DNA of 64,000 nucleotides, taken from Multifurca ochricompacta. Lineage: Eukaryota; Basidiomycota; Agaricomycetes; Russulales; Russulaceae. Where the stretch lies: assembly GCA_022496185.1 (NCBI GenBank), contig WTXG01000012.1, forward strand, positions 372,001-436,000, in the 5' to 3' direction. The notes under the pieces were generated by a model. The model ran no database searches and was not told the DNA's origin. It saw only the letters and a list, made by a program, of their open reading frames with translations. A program made the position numbers and the translations under genes. Positions 21,490 to 33,079 of this stretch are shown one piece after another (the stretch's first letter is position 1; every line of letters starts with the position of its first letter).

Positions 21490-23914
21490 ATGTCTTTGTC
21501 CTCCCGTACATTCAACATCGTGCGCCATCGCTCTCAAGCTCAAGTTCGTTTTCTTTCACATTCAATTTTACAAAATCAATGGCGTGCATATACCACCAAA
21601 CCGTCTGCCTTTGGCCAACCAACCTTACATTCCCATCCTCACCTCAGTGAGTACACGTCCTGGGACCCTTAACAACTTTTCGGTTCAAGCAGCTAGCTAA
21701 AAACATAATATGTACGCATACAGTCAAGCCAAGTGAAGTCACACCAGGGATTCCTACCTCTGAATATGAGCGCAGACGCAAGCAACTCGTTGACGGCCTT
21801 CCAGACGGAAGCTTGGTCGTGTGCGTTGCAGGGCAGATCAAGTATATGAGCGCAGGTGAGCACGGATCCCCCCTCAGACATTCTCATGCCTCATGCTTAC
21901 TTACCTGCAATGCCTCGAAAGCTATTTTGTGAATAGGCCCTTGCCCCCTTCTGCCGCCTCCGTCGCTCATCCTTTTTTTCTGAAGTTACAAGTTCCGCCA
22001 GGCCTCGGACTTTTGGTACCTCACAGGGTTTGAAGAGCCCGACTCGGCACTCATCCTCGGTCAGTGGTGCCCCACTCTTCACTTCTCTTATCTTCTCCTC
22101 TCTTCTCTCCTTGACCTCGCCTTCTCCCCTAAACGTCATTCAATCTCACGCCACACATGCCCCGCAGAAAAGAACAGTTCGCCGCGCGGCTTCCGCATGC
22201 TCATCTACAGCACAGGCAAGGACCCGTCTAAGGAAAAATGGGACGGCGCGTTCACGCGCTTTGGGGACGTCGTCAGTCTATTCGGAGCCGACGAGGCGCA
22301 CCCAATCGAGAATTTCGCTGACGATCTCCGCGTCCTCGCCGCGCGTGCGGATCACGTGTACGTCGACGTTCCTGCTCACCACCACAAGCGTGCCTCGGGA
22401 AGGGGACTGTTGAGGTACCTCTCACCCCGGCCGCCCCGCGCAGCAAAATCGGATCCGGAGGCATATCTAGACAGCATTGGTACATCGAAGCGGAAGCCGC
22501 TCGCCTCGCTCGTTGGCGTGCTGCGGGGCGTAAAGAGTAAGTACGAGCAGGACGTGATGAAGATGTCAGCGGATATCAGCGCACGAGCGCATGCCAAGGT
22601 GAGGATCTCGTGTGGTCTTTTTCTGGGAGAATGAAAGAAAGAGAGATAGGCGGCGGTGACCTGACTCTGTTGACCTGGTTATGAGAGAAGACGATGCGCT
22701 TTGCTCAGCCTGGGCTGTCTGAAGCTGATCTCCACGCACATTTCGAGTATATCTGTGCACGCGGTGGCGCACAACGTCCTGCGTACGTCCCCGTCATTGC
22801 GTCTGGGTAGGCAATTTCCACACACACACATTTCTGCGCTATATGGATTTCTAACGGGAGCGTCCTAGGGAAAACGCCTTGATCATTCACTATACGCGAA
22901 ACGACCATTTGCTCCGCGACGGGGAGCTGGTGCTCATGGATGCGGGCGGGGAATACAAGTATGCAGACCATTCTTTGATCGTTCATGAATCTGTATGACC
23001 GACGGAAAAAATGATCTTTTTCCCCTTTTTTCCAGCGGCTATGCTTCCGACATCTGTTCGCTCACCCATATTCTTATCGTGATACCGCCCTCATTTTTTT
23101 TTTCTTCTTTCTTCTTCACAGCACGCACCTTCCCTCTAAATGGCACGTTTACCCCACCACAGCGCGAACTCTATGCTGCGCTACTCGCCACACAGAAAGC
23201 GCTGATTAAAGAATGCGCCACCGCGCGCGGGCACTCACTCGATACTCTGCACCGCCGTTCGGTTGACCTCCTCCGTGCGGAGCTCGGCAGGATTGGCCTG
23301 CCTTGCGCGGGATCCGTTTTGGAGCGTGTCCTATACCCCCATTACTTGGCACACCCAATTGGCATAGGTAAAGTTATCCTTCTCCGCCTTTTCTTTTCTT
23401 TTCCTTTTCTTTTTTTTTTTTTGACCTTTTTGTCATCATTCAACCGGTGTTGGCTGTGTTTAGATTTACATGAATCCGCGACTGTGGAGAGAAGTGCACC
23501 GTGAGTACAGCTCGCGAATCTCCACACTCCCCCCCACCCCACTTTCCTCACTCTTTTAAACACCTTACCATTTTTAGACTGAAGGAGGGGATGGTCATCA
23601 CTATCGAACCCGGTATGCGAGTCTACCGCTGAAATTTCTTACTGCTGTTTCTGAACACTTGGCTACCCATAAGGTGTGTACGTCCCGGTCGATCCTCAAT
23701 TCCCAAAACATTTTCAAGGCCTTGGCATGCGCATCGAAGATGAAGTGCTCGTCGGCGTAGAAAACCCGGTCGTTCTTAGCATCAACGCTCCCAAAGAGGT
23801 CCGTCGGCCTTCCTTTTCTCGCTTCCCTCCGCATGATGGTTCACATGTGTCATTCTACAGATCGAGGATGTCGAGGGCGCGTGCCAGGGTGCATTAGGGT
23901 TCGGGGCGTTCTGA
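21490..23914 (+). CDS. ICP55: Mitochondrial aminopeptidase P / ICP55-XPNPEP3 type
   Basis: Pita-bread metallopeptidase that trims one residue from imported mitochondrial proteins after MPP cleavage (role known for yeast Icp55). The first exon, 21490-21646, is a classic presequence (MSLSSRTFNIVRHRSQAQ). It is followed by the aminopeptidase P N-terminal domain (VTPGIPTSEYERRRKQLVDG, FRQASDFWYLTGFEEPDSAL). Metal ligands are visible in the catalytic domain: Asp in LMDAGGEYN, Asp in YASDIS, His in HPIGIDLHE, Glu in TIEPGVY and Glu in MRIEDEV. About eleven exons; the last ends GALGFGAF at 23914. One T appears to be missing near 21985 (GAAGTTACAAG), just before KFRQ. Confidence 0.93.
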
Positions 23915-24060
23915 TTCCTTAATGTCAACTTGAGCGTATATTTAATCGTTATAAACCTTATTGAAGGTCTAATCCGAACAAGAAACGTATGCTCCAAGAA
24001 GTCGCTCTCGTTGGCCTCAAATTAATCACCAGTTCGTATGTAAATAAATAAACCATTTAG

Positions 24061-26563
24061 TCACTCCTCGTGCTCCGGAACGGCCGAGTTCCCCACAGGG
24101 TCGGGATGGCCTTCAGCTGTTCGCATTGCCTGCTCGATCTGTTCCTGACGCAGCCATTTATGAGGAGGCGTAAAATACCAAGTGAGGATCGCGAAGATCG
24201 TCACGGAGCCAAAGATAACGGGGGCAAAATTGAACGTGTCGGCCGTCACGGGAAAGAAGAACGGCGAGATCATGACCTGGATGCATTCACGTCATCAGTA
24301 ACCAGATAGCTCTGAGTGGCGCGGCTTTTAAGCAACGCACGCAAAAGACGAGCCCATTGAACAGTACAGTCGAGAGATACATCGGTTGCGCCCAACGACC
24401 AAGGTAGAAATATGATGCCTTGAAAGAGTGCGGCGTCTGCGTGAGGCGTAGAAGTGCGATAAGCCCGTACGCCGCTATGGTCGGCACGCCACCAGCCGAT
24501 ATCAGCGATGTGAACGCGACCTGACTCGGTATAATTGTGCATAGCAATGCTGCTGCAAAGACGAATATGACCGTGACCGCGTTTTTGGCTGTCCATCGCA
24601 TTAACCTTCCCTATCCAGCCTGAGAGTGGGAGTACGCCATCGCGCGCGACGGCATATACGAGTCGGGACGAAGCGACAACAGCAATGCTAGTGTTCTGCG
24701 GAAAACGCGCAACGGTCACTACTCTGAAAAAGTCAGGGCGCTACGATGGAGAAGGGTACGCACCATGATAAGGCCGAGCGAAGCTATTATGGTCATGAAG
24801 ATGCTGGGACCTTTTCCGAGCGCGAGCGCGTACAGTTGAACGAATGGCTGCGGGGCATCAAGTGCGAAAAAAGCGTCCAAGTCCGGAATGCAGAATAAGA
24901 AAAGGATGGTCGTCACGAAACCGAGTACGCCGGTGGCAATCGCGCTGCTGAGAATTCCCCGACCGGCGACAACGCTGGGGTCAAAGTTTGGTAAAAAAAA
25001 TTAAAAAACAAAAGGATAGTAAACTAGTCGGAGCGAACCCTTACCTCGCGTTCTTCGTCTCTTCAGCAATGTGACCGGAGGCGTCGAAGCCTGTCAGCGT
25101 TCCCGCGGTGAAGAGACTTGAAAGATCAGGTTTATAGCATCGCCAATTACGAGTGTTCACTCACAAGGACAGAATCCAATTCCATCCCGCAGGGGCTCCA
25201 GTTCCGTTGTCTTTGATTTTGCAAGTTGAACATCCTCCCTCACCTCACAAAACTCATACGACGTACATGTCAAAGTGAAGACGTCCTTTGCAGAACGGAA
25301 TCCGTACGTGTTGTGCACAGCGATCGGAAGCCAGATGAGGCAAAGGAAGAAATCGAGCATTATGATAAAGAGCGATAGGCGGAACACCGCTTTGTACCAC
25401 TTTGACGGAAGATAATTGATCGCAATCGACAAGATCAACATGGCTTCGGAGACACCCCAGACGAAAGTGCGCCATTTCACATTGTCGTTTCCAACACCAC
25501 CGGGAAAGTCGACTTCCCAAACGGCAAGCTGTGAGACAATATAGTTCGCTGTGGCCTACTCTCTCGTCAAAAATGCTGACTAGTAATAGGATAAGAGATA
25601 ATGCTTTACCTGGCAGTTTCCAGCTGTGAATGTCATCCAGGCTGTAGTTGACCACCAGGCAACGAGAAAGCCGAAGAACCGAGCATACTTTGGCCCCGCA
25701 CTTTCAGCAGCCCAGATATAGATGGAACCACTGAGAGGCAAGGCGGAGCAGATTTCAGCGAGGACGGCAGCGGTGATGAACATGAAAAACATTGTTATGA
25801 CGTAGGAAGACCTAGGTAGAATGCGTTTGTCAGGGCTACTAGTTCAATATGCCAGACTCGATGCTTTGAATATACCACACTGCCGCGGGGCCGCCAGCGA
25901 GCAAACCCAGGAAGAGAGCACCCCTAAGAGGAAGGTGAGCAAAAGTTCGTATTGAAACAGGGAAGAAGCACAAACCTGACACCACCGATGAAATTCAGAG
26001 CGCAAAAGCTCGCGGCGAAGCTCTCCAGCAAGTTCCAGGTGCGATGCAAGGACTGCGTGACCCAATCAGTTAGATTTCCATATACATCCTAAATGTTGCG
26101 CGCACCTGTTTGTAACCGAGTTGTTGCTGAGAAAAAATAAATAAAGAAAAAGTTAGCGATTCCTGAATCTGCCCCTCCCCCCCCTACATCCCCTGAAGGG
26201 GGGAGGTAAGGTAAGTGTGACACTGGGTGGGCTTCCCTACGCAGGTCTGAGCACTGATCAGGTTCGAGCGGTATATTCTCAACCCCTGCTGGATCAGCCA
26301 TACACCACCAGCCCTCTAAAAGATCGGGTTTTACATGCATGCATAGAGACAGCAGGGGTACCCGCAGCCATCCAGGGTTACACCACACCGTAAACGGGGA
26401 CGTTACCGATTGAATCGAACATCGAACGAATGCCCTCTCAGCCTACTTAAGGTTCGGCCACCGCAGTGTCGCGAACAGTGATCTTCACCAGCTGTAGTTC
26501 ATCGCTGTCGATAGAATAGAGTTCTTCTTGATCGCTTTTGCTTTTGATGGAGGGAGCTGACAT
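24061..26563 (-). CDS. APC-superfamily permease, probable thiamine transporter (Thi9-like)
   Basis: Multi-pass plasma-membrane transporter of the amino acid/polyamine/choline family. Exon 1 (26489-26563) reads MSAPSIKSKSDQEELYSIDS plus DELQL; exon 2 (26106-26126) is QQLGYKQ; exon 3 starts SLHRTWNLLESF. Family signatures follow: LAEICSALPLSGSIYIWAAE, LAVWEVDFPGG, GFDASGHIAEETKNA and an SRLVYAVARDGVLPLSGW loop. The C-terminal tail is hydrophilic and ends PEHEE. About 12 hydrophobic segments are visible. Two single bases appear missing near 24585-24605 (GWIGKV to KNAVTVIFVF). The TPP riboswitch in intron 1 argues strongly for a thiamine-linked substrate, as for S. pombe Thi9 of the same superfamily. 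Sequence alone would allow amino acid, GABA or choline transport. Confidence 0.88.
26127..26488 (-). other. Riboswitch-bearing intron with alternative 5' splice sites
   Basis: Outer donor GTGAAG begins at 26488, inner donor GTAACG at 26406; the shared acceptor TCTCAG ends at 26127. Using the outer donor joins DELQL to QQLGYKQ in phase 0. Using the inner donor retains 82 nt reading VKITVRDTAVAEP and then a TAA stop at 26447-26449. Further acceptor candidates (TTCAG, GGCAG) lie between aptamer and acceptor. The two-donor layout parallels Neurospora crassa NMT1. Confidence 0.75.
26230..26369 (-). promoter_or_regulatory. TPP (thiamine pyrophosphate) riboswitch aptamer in intron
   Basis: Read on the minus strand, the conserved TPP core is plain: TTGAGAATATACC, then GAACCTGATCAG, then CCTGCGTAGGGAAG. 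P1 is GGCT (26366-26369) with AGCC (26230-26233). P2 is GCGGGTA with TACCGC. An enlarged P3 is closed by ACCCCTGCTG with CAGCAGGGGT, and P4/P5 follow the core. The P5 loop (TGCTCAGA) departs from the usual GGTAATGCC. Fungal TPP riboswitches are known to lie in introns and act on splice-site choice, with long P3 arms as here. Confidence 0.92.
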
Positions 26564-27105
26564 ATTTGTCGCAGTAGAGTAGAGTAGAGTAGAGAATGAA
26601 AGATAAGTAAGGAGGCGGCAAGGCAAGAGGTAAAGCAACTGAGGTGAGTTCCTCCCTCCTCACCAAGGATTTTATGTGAGCTTACCATCTGACTGTAGGT
26701 TTCACATCTCCATCGGGTGCAATCAACTCCCACAGTGTGCGCTCCCAGAAACGTAATGCTTTTACTTTACGCGAGCGAAGAAGGGTAGTAGCACGATGGG
26801 CGAGGTCAACCTAAGTCAGCGTCAACAGCTCTCTGTGGGTAGGCAAGACTTCTAATCAGAATGAATTAAGATTTCTCCTTTGGTCGGCCCTGTTGAGTTG
26901 GACGTTGGCCGGTGAGCAACATGGACATGTCAATCACACTTTCGGGTTCTCTATCAAAAAGTGGCTATTGTCCCAGTTTCAGCAAATATGTGAACATGAT
27001 GATTGTTACAATATATAAGTATCAACCCAATCGAATGTGAGTCCCTCACCGTTGTCGGCCGCCAACCCCCCCCCCCCCTTCAGCTCGAATGACCGTACCG
27101 AACCT
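26564..27105 (-). promoter_or_regulatory. Permease promoter region / protease 3' flank
   Basis: About 540 bases upstream of the permease start. GTAGA repeats lie at about 26573-26594 immediately before the ATG on the minus strand, and a run of 13 C at 27066-27078. No gene seen. Confidence 0.4.
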
Positions 27106-29015
27106 TTATCTCCACGGATCCGCATACTGCGCTCCAGCATTGTGACCGTACCCGACGACATACTGCATTTGCATATCTCCTGCCGGCGCGGGATCGACCA
27201 GCGGACGGTACACGGGTTTGCGCCGCCTGAACGCGAGCCCCAGAAGGGCCGCTAATATAGCTGCACCCACCACGGCGGCACCAGCAAGGATCGGAATTTT
27301 GTACTTCTCGAATAACCCTTTCGCCTTATTCCCGTTGTCGCTCGAGCTCGAGTTAGAGTTGTTCTGCGAGTTCGTGGTGTCCTTCCCGCTGAGTCGTGTT
27401 GCCACAAAATCGGCGTGGGCCGCCGCGGGGTCAGTCGTAGAGAGAAGCTGAACGAATGGATTGGCCGTATTGTTTATGCTGCCATCAATAAAATCACCAT
27501 AGTTGAGTAGAAGGTACACGTTGGTCACTAAATAATACGAGTGAGGTGACTCGGCAGATTACAATGAAAGGTGAGCACGAATGTCTACTTACGGACTGCC
27601 ATGCCAAGGATCAAATCGAATGTCGGGTCTTCCGCCCCAGAGATCCGTGGTTGAAGCTTGGACGTTCGTGTGGTCAGCTAAACGCATCACAATCTATGTG
27701 TAGGCTACAATACGCACTGGACCAATGCAGTACTCCTTTCCGTTGTCATCCACCACTTTCTGGTTTGTATCGAGGGGGTGGAGGAAATAAGATTGACCAC
27801 CAATTTTTATTGTGACATTGACCTCGGCATCGCAGTCCACGTGCCAAACCTCTCCGTTGAGACTGTCAATATTCACCAACTTGGCCCCCTTGGCACCGGA
27901 GTAGATTGCGTCTGCGACATACCTGCCACATTTCGCGCGCTCGTCTTCAATGAAACGGGATGAAAGGGAAGCGTTACGCACTTGGGGACTTGAGGCAGCG
28001 AAAACCCCGTGTCTATGACAGCCACCAATTGGCTCATATCATGCGCCGGTCCCGCCGTAGCATTACTCGTCGTCTTGATGCCTTCCCATCTGGACCGATA
28101 ATCCCATCAGGGTCCAAAAGCACCGACCAATGCTGGTCGTTGGAGTTACTAGACTGGAGTACTGAGACCGGGACCTTGGGCTGATTTGAGATATTTTGGA
28201 ATTGGGGAAGTATCTCGCTAATCGTCATTTCGCCAGTATACCTCTCTGCGGTGTCGTTTGGCCGACTAAGGAGGACGGAAATGAAATTTGGTATGGACGT
28301 GTTTTGGCGGAAAATACGGTCGAGAGGAGTGTCGCCTGCTGCCTGATTATTGAGGGCAGCATAAACCTGAGAGCCAGAGTTGGGACCGAGACCGATGAGT
28401 CCTGTGCCATCGGGATTACTATCTGATACGGGCATCTCGACTGGAAAGGTCGTCAGATAGAACAGGACAGGACGTCAAAAGGTCAATGGCGCACTGAATG
28501 CTTGATTTGGGACGGTAAAGCCGAGGAAATTCAAGTCTGCCGTCTTCACTGGGCCTGAAAGGGAGATGATATACGTGGTGCACGACTGGCGCTCTCGACA
28601 TAGCCGCAGATAAGCATACCTGCTGCTGCACCCACAGCGTATTGAATTGACGCGGAAGCGCCTGTGTCAGTGGCACGAGGCACCGTACCTGCGACCCAAA
28701 GATCCGAGCTGTTATGATGATTCGTGTAAAAGGCAGCAGGTAAATGGGCTTAAGAGGAGAGAGTAGACGGATGAGTAGATCTGAAGCGCACCTGCCCGTA
28801 TCTATCAAGACGGAATACTGATTCCCCCCCAAGGTGATGTTTATGTTGTAGGCCCCATTAGCAATGTCCAGGCCGGAGGTGCTGTTGCGCGTGAATAGAT
28901 TCGGTAGAGATGCAGAGCGGTGGTAGAGGTCAAGGTCAAGATAAGTGGCAATGACGCCTTGAGCTACATGAAGGAAAGCGGCAAGCAGAATGGAGGAGGG
29001 CCTTGGAGGGAGCAT
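27106..29015 (-). CDS. Membrane-anchored pepsin-like aspartic protease (family A1)
   Basis: Secretory-pathway acid protease. The signal peptide (MLPPRPSSILLAAFLHVAQG) is followed by the first active-site motif, assembled across an intron as IDTGSSDLW. The second is AVIDTGFSLPQVP near 28015-28040. Other family pieces are GLIGLGPNSGS and EDPTFDLILGMAV. Near the C-terminus a Ser/Asn-rich linker leads to a single membrane segment (IPILAGAAVVGAAILAALLG), then an RRRKP stop-transfer and short tail ending YADPWR. Such anchored A1 proteases resemble fungal yapsin-like enzymes, but with a transmembrane helix instead of a GPI signal. One base is missing near 28083 (GPDGK to GIKTTSNA). Seven or more exons. 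Confidence 0.92.
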
Positions 29016-30128
29016 GGTCGGGGTGTGGCAGAAAAAACCTGTTCACCACCATTGATTGTTGAATACATTTATTTAAGCATTCATTGACGGGGGTTTAGAC
29101 AACAGACGCTAGTGATGTCCCTGATCGGGGTAGGCTGTGTGCAACTTGAGGCGGGCGGAGATGATGATGGCACAGCACCTTGACCACGATCACAAAATGA
29201 GGCAACAAAATAAAATAAAATAAAATAAAGTAGAATAAAGTAGACAAGGGCTCAAACGACAATGACGACGGACGACGGGCACGCATTCTGCATCCGCACA
29301 CAATGTTCTGCATCCTGTATCACAATAGAGTCCGAGAGGACCTTGTGCTCTGGGCTTCTGGCTTCTGCACTACGTATTAACCGGCCATCAAACCTGGTGT
29401 CCGGGTCTCCGCACCAAAACCACCCACCCATACAGTTGATAACTTGTCCAAAGTCTATGGCGAACATCTCAATCTCTTAGCATCGATTGATGTTAAGTTG
29501 AGTCTACAAACACGCGAACGGGGCGCTGAGCTGTCAGGGATCGCCACGACACAGACGACACAATTCACAGGATAGACCGAGTCGCTTGCCATCTAGCTCA
29601 TGACAAATGGGACATCTAAAGCGTGTTTATATTTTTGATCATGGGATCCTGGTTGAACATGCTGTTTCTCGCCCGCTGTCGCATTATTTCTAGGCTACTC
29701 ACAACTAGCCACCCGCTGCCTTATGGCGGGCGGGGCGAGTCAGCACGACTCACTAAAAGGTCGCGGACGATGCATGTGATGACTACTCCCCCTTTCCTGT
29801 GTGCGAAGGTTGCCGTAGGCGACGCAATTCGTTCATTTCCCAAGTCAATCGAATGTTACAATCAACCGAATGTTGGAAACACCAGGTACAGCCTCCCGGG
29901 TTAGCTGCATATAGGCTTTTCACATTACTACATCGACGTTTTAGGGCTATATCCAACTTGGAATAGTGCTTAGGTATTGAGAAGGTCTCCGAGCGCTGTC
30001 GAGTCCTCACACTTTTGAGACCTTCAGAAGTGTATGTTCTGTTCATTCAACTAGATATTACATAAAAATCGGACCCGCCGAGAAGAAATGAAGGAAGCCC
30101 AGACTTCAGACGTCGCAGAAGAGACCAG
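29016..30128. other. Intergenic with AAAAT microsatellite
   Basis: About 1.1 kb with no ORF that looks coding. An (AAAAT)n tract lies at about 29206-29240. The stretch 29720-29760 is GC-rich. No RNA gene recognised. Confidence 0.45.
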
Positions 30129-30547
30129 CTAAACTGCATCGTCCTGGCTGGTGGATTTCAAGCTAAAGGATTCGGGTGACCTGTCCCAACTGTCGGACAT
30201 CATGCTTGTTGCCTTTGTCTTTGTCCTACGCAAACGACGAAGATGCAAGAGTCCGAGAGTGAGCGCGATCACGGCCACGGCAGTAATCGTCAACCCTAAC
30301 CAGAGATAAAAGTCAACAATGCATATAACTAACTCAAACTCTGTGTCCAATTTCACATACCAGGATGGGCGCTCATGGGTGCTAATATATCGCCAAGGCG
30401 GTTGCTGTCTACACCGTCGAGGTTATGGAACACGTTGTGAGGTGAGCGGGGCTCCAAAGAATCCAGAATGTGAGAATAATCAACCATGGAGGCAGGGTCA
30501 TCCCCATTGTTGTCTGAATTACTATAGAGATCAGAAATGCTTGACAT
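30129..30547 (-). CDS. Small single-pass membrane protein, family unknown
   Basis: Two exons, 30361-30547 and 30129-30295, join across a 65-nt GTATGT..TTAG intron to about 117 aa. The first 60 residues are acidic and Asn/Ser-rich (MSSISDLYSNSDNNGDD). A membrane segment LTITAVAVIALTLGLLHL follows, then a basic RRLRRTKTK stop-transfer and a Ser-rich tail ending STSQDDAV. The layout predicts an outside N-terminus and cytosolic tail. A TATA-like ATATAAATAG on the minus strand near 30688-30697 supports its own promoter. I recognise no family. Confidence 0.5.
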
Positions 30548-30897
30548 GGCTGGTCTGGAAGGTTAGAACGTTGATAGATAGTAGTAGATGTCGCCTGTGT
30601 GCACTCAGCTGGTCCAGACTAGTGAACAAGATTGTTCTAGTTGGGGGAGAGAGAATATGGGTAATGAGCCGTAAGTCATTGAATGCTAACTATTTATATG
30701 TTCACACTGGAATGCATAGATAGGGCGACCCATTAAATTGTCAAGCGCTCCATTATGGAGAGGTAGTAGTGGCATGGCATGATGGGACTTGGACCCTGTA
30801 ACGATGAATACACGTAGGCGACACGCACGGCGGTTGACTTTAGTGAGGGGGGTATTGGGGGAAGAGGCCAAAGATACCTGCGTCTCCGTAGCTCCCG
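30548..30897 (-). promoter_or_regulatory. Promoter region of the 30129 gene
   Basis: A 350-base spacer between the SUR7-like stop and the 30547 start. It holds the TATA-like element at about 30688-30697. No gene seen. Confidence 0.4.
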
Positions 30898-31740
30898 TCA
30901 CGGCGAGCACGGCGGCGGCTGAAGCACACCGAACATCCAAATCAATGAGGCAAGCGTCATCCAAAAGCCTATTAAATGCACGTGGCGTCAATCACATGGA
31001 CACGTACGTATTTGCCTTTACCCGGGGCGGCGACAGATTGCACCTGCACGTTGTTGAGATTATTCACTCTATTATAAATGGTGACGTTGATTGCAAAAGA
31101 GATGAGAGTGAGGAGAGCCGCAATGAAGGAGAGGAGGGACCCAAGGAGGGTTAGAGTAATGTGTAGGCAGAAAGGCAATCAATATCACCCCCACCGCTTG
31201 CGTCTGCACCAATGGTAATGCTATTGGTAGCGGACAGGAGACATACTGTGTAGCCATGTCCTGCAGAGACGACCTTTCAGGAACAGAGATGGAGATGAGA
31301 TGTAAACCAATGGATCGATGCAAGTACGATTTCTTGTCTGAGCATCATAGACACAATATCCACTGTCTCTACGTCAGTTTGGTTTATGAAATAGTTCTTA
31401 AGACAATTTCTCACCAGATACCGAACTAACCAATAAAAAAAGAGAGATTTAACAATCGAATCGCGGGGATATACGAGAGAGCAGAAGATGGAAGGCACTC
31501 TGATTTGCTTTATCGAAACTGTTTCTGTAGAAAGATATGGTATGTGGAAACGCTACTGGTAAAGTGTGAGCGCGCGATGTCAGAGGCTGGTAAGCCGGGG
31601 AGAGAGATGCCAACGAGAAGCGAGAGAGTGAAGGCAGAGAAAAGGAAGAAAACGTTGGGAAGGAAAAAGGCGCAGGCAGTCATGACTATAGTAGATTGTG
31701 GGGCAGAAGTAAATACCATGCCTAGACGAGTTTGACGCAT
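30898..31740 (-). CDS. SUR7/PalI-family four-TM membrane protein
   Basis: Plasma-membrane claudin-like protein; family members act in eisosomes (SUR7) or in alkaline pH sensing (PalI/Rim9). Segments seen in order: TM1 FFLPNVFFLFSAFTLSLLVG, then ARSHFTKTVSIKQIR and FGICGYCVYDAQTRNRTC, where the family has an FGVWGYC-type block. TM2 is around LVQTQAVGVILIAFL, TM3 LLGSLLSFIAALLTLISFAI with NVTIYNRV, and TM4 FWMTLASLIWMFGV. Several very short introns are needed, and one frame change near 31170 (before TM3). The exact exon borders and start (31740 or 31683) are uncertain. The likely stop is at 30898. Confidence 0.6.
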
Positions 31741-31997
31741 TGTTAATTCGAGTTGGAGTGTGTGTCGTAGGGCGCATTGGATGGACTTGAACATGGACAT
31801 GAACAGGAAACTAGTACACCATTCCCTTATTTCTTATCGGTGAATGCACTCTTTCCGACGTTCCACCTTGGCCCACTTCCTTTCATTGCCAGGGCATGAA
31901 TCACCACATTAGAACATAAATATCCAGGCCCAGGAAGACACCCCAAGACCCAAGGACACGGAGACATTACACACACGGGATATATCATGTGATACAT

Positions 31998-33079
31998 TCA
32001 GAGCCAGCGAGGCCAATGGTTCGTGTTCATATTCATACCAAGAGTAGCAAGAACGGGTGAGGAGACAGGACCTTTCCGTCTTTCGCGAAGACGAGACGCC
32101 AGGGCTAGGCGAGTGGAGTTGTTGATGTCATATGTATCGGCCGTCGTCCAAGCAGCTGATTCAGCTGAACGGAAGGTGCCGTCCGGGCTTAGAAGATTCT
32201 CATCCAGAGGGGCCGAAGGCGGCTGATACCCGATAAGATGTTCATTCGACGGTAACGAAAGAATGATGAGAGGTATCGGGAAAGTGGTGTACTGAGTGTC
32301 GTTAGCCGAAAGTAGAATTGAGGGAATGTCAATTCTATCAGGAACAGGTGTATCCGGTTTGGGCTCGCTTGTGTCCGTGATGAGGTTTGTTTGGTCAGGG
32401 CCCGTGTGGCTCGGTCTGCACGGGGTAGGATGCAGCGGGGTAGCGTTGCTAGAGCGTGAAGTATCGCTAGTGGACAACGAAGTAGACGGTGAGGCAACCA
32501 GGTTGAACAGGCCAGAGAACGATTGTTGAATTGATGCGGCAGATGCTGAGGCAGCAAGACCGAACAGGCCGATAGTTGCCCTTCCCCATGACAAAGATCG
32601 CTCGAGACCACGGCAAAGAAAATCCATAGACCAGCGGATGGTGGATGGGGATCCAAAGCTATCAGTCATGATGTCAAGGCGGAGAGGGCTAGAAGCGACC
32701 AGTGTGGATTGCGCTATGAGTGTAGAGACGGTCGGAGAAAAGGAGGCTCGATTCCTGGCCTTGCGCGCTCTTCTCGCAAGGAGAGCTGGCAGACTTGGGG
32801 CACGAAGGTGTGTATTACCATGAATCGTATGGTGGCGATGAGCAATTAAACGACGTGCTAGGAGGGACCCGAGTGCAAACATGAGAATGAACGAAAGCGA
32901 TAGGATAACACAAGTCAGATTGACTATCTGGTGGTTATCAACCGAAAAGGATCGTGGGTCTCTCGGAGCCTGAGCGGGGGGCATACTTGCACTTGCTGAC
33001 GGTTAACAGATATTGTGCCACTTAGTACGAGTAGTAAGGTCGATAACAGGGTCTTGGAATCATAACCGAGGGTGTGCAT
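31998..33079 (-). CDS. Uncharacterised membrane protein, two N-terminal hydrophobic segments
   Basis: Exon 1 (32987-33079) reads MHTLGYDSKTLLSTLLLVLS and on to RQQVQ. A 59-nt intron joins in phase 0 to IVNLTCVILSLSFILMFALG in exon 2 (31998-32926), giving about 340 aa. The first hydrophobic stretch may be a signal peptide and the second a true membrane helix, followed by the basic RRLIAHRHH. The remainder is Ser/Thr/Pro-rich with no domain I recognise and ends MNTNHWPRWL. An ATG-like codon inside the intron gives an alternative shorter start (MPPAQAPRD) if the intron is retained. It sits in a run of small membrane proteins (30-35 kb). Confidence 0.6.

Noticed and set aside
26261..26270. GGTTCGAG as a tRNA T-arm
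   Set aside because: No acceptor or anticodon stem around it; the opposite strand explains it as the TPP riboswitch J2/4 region.
31998..32984. Shorter start MPPAQAPRD for the 31998 protein
   Set aside because: That ATG lies within a well-formed 59-nt intron; splicing gives a hydrophobic leader joined in phase.
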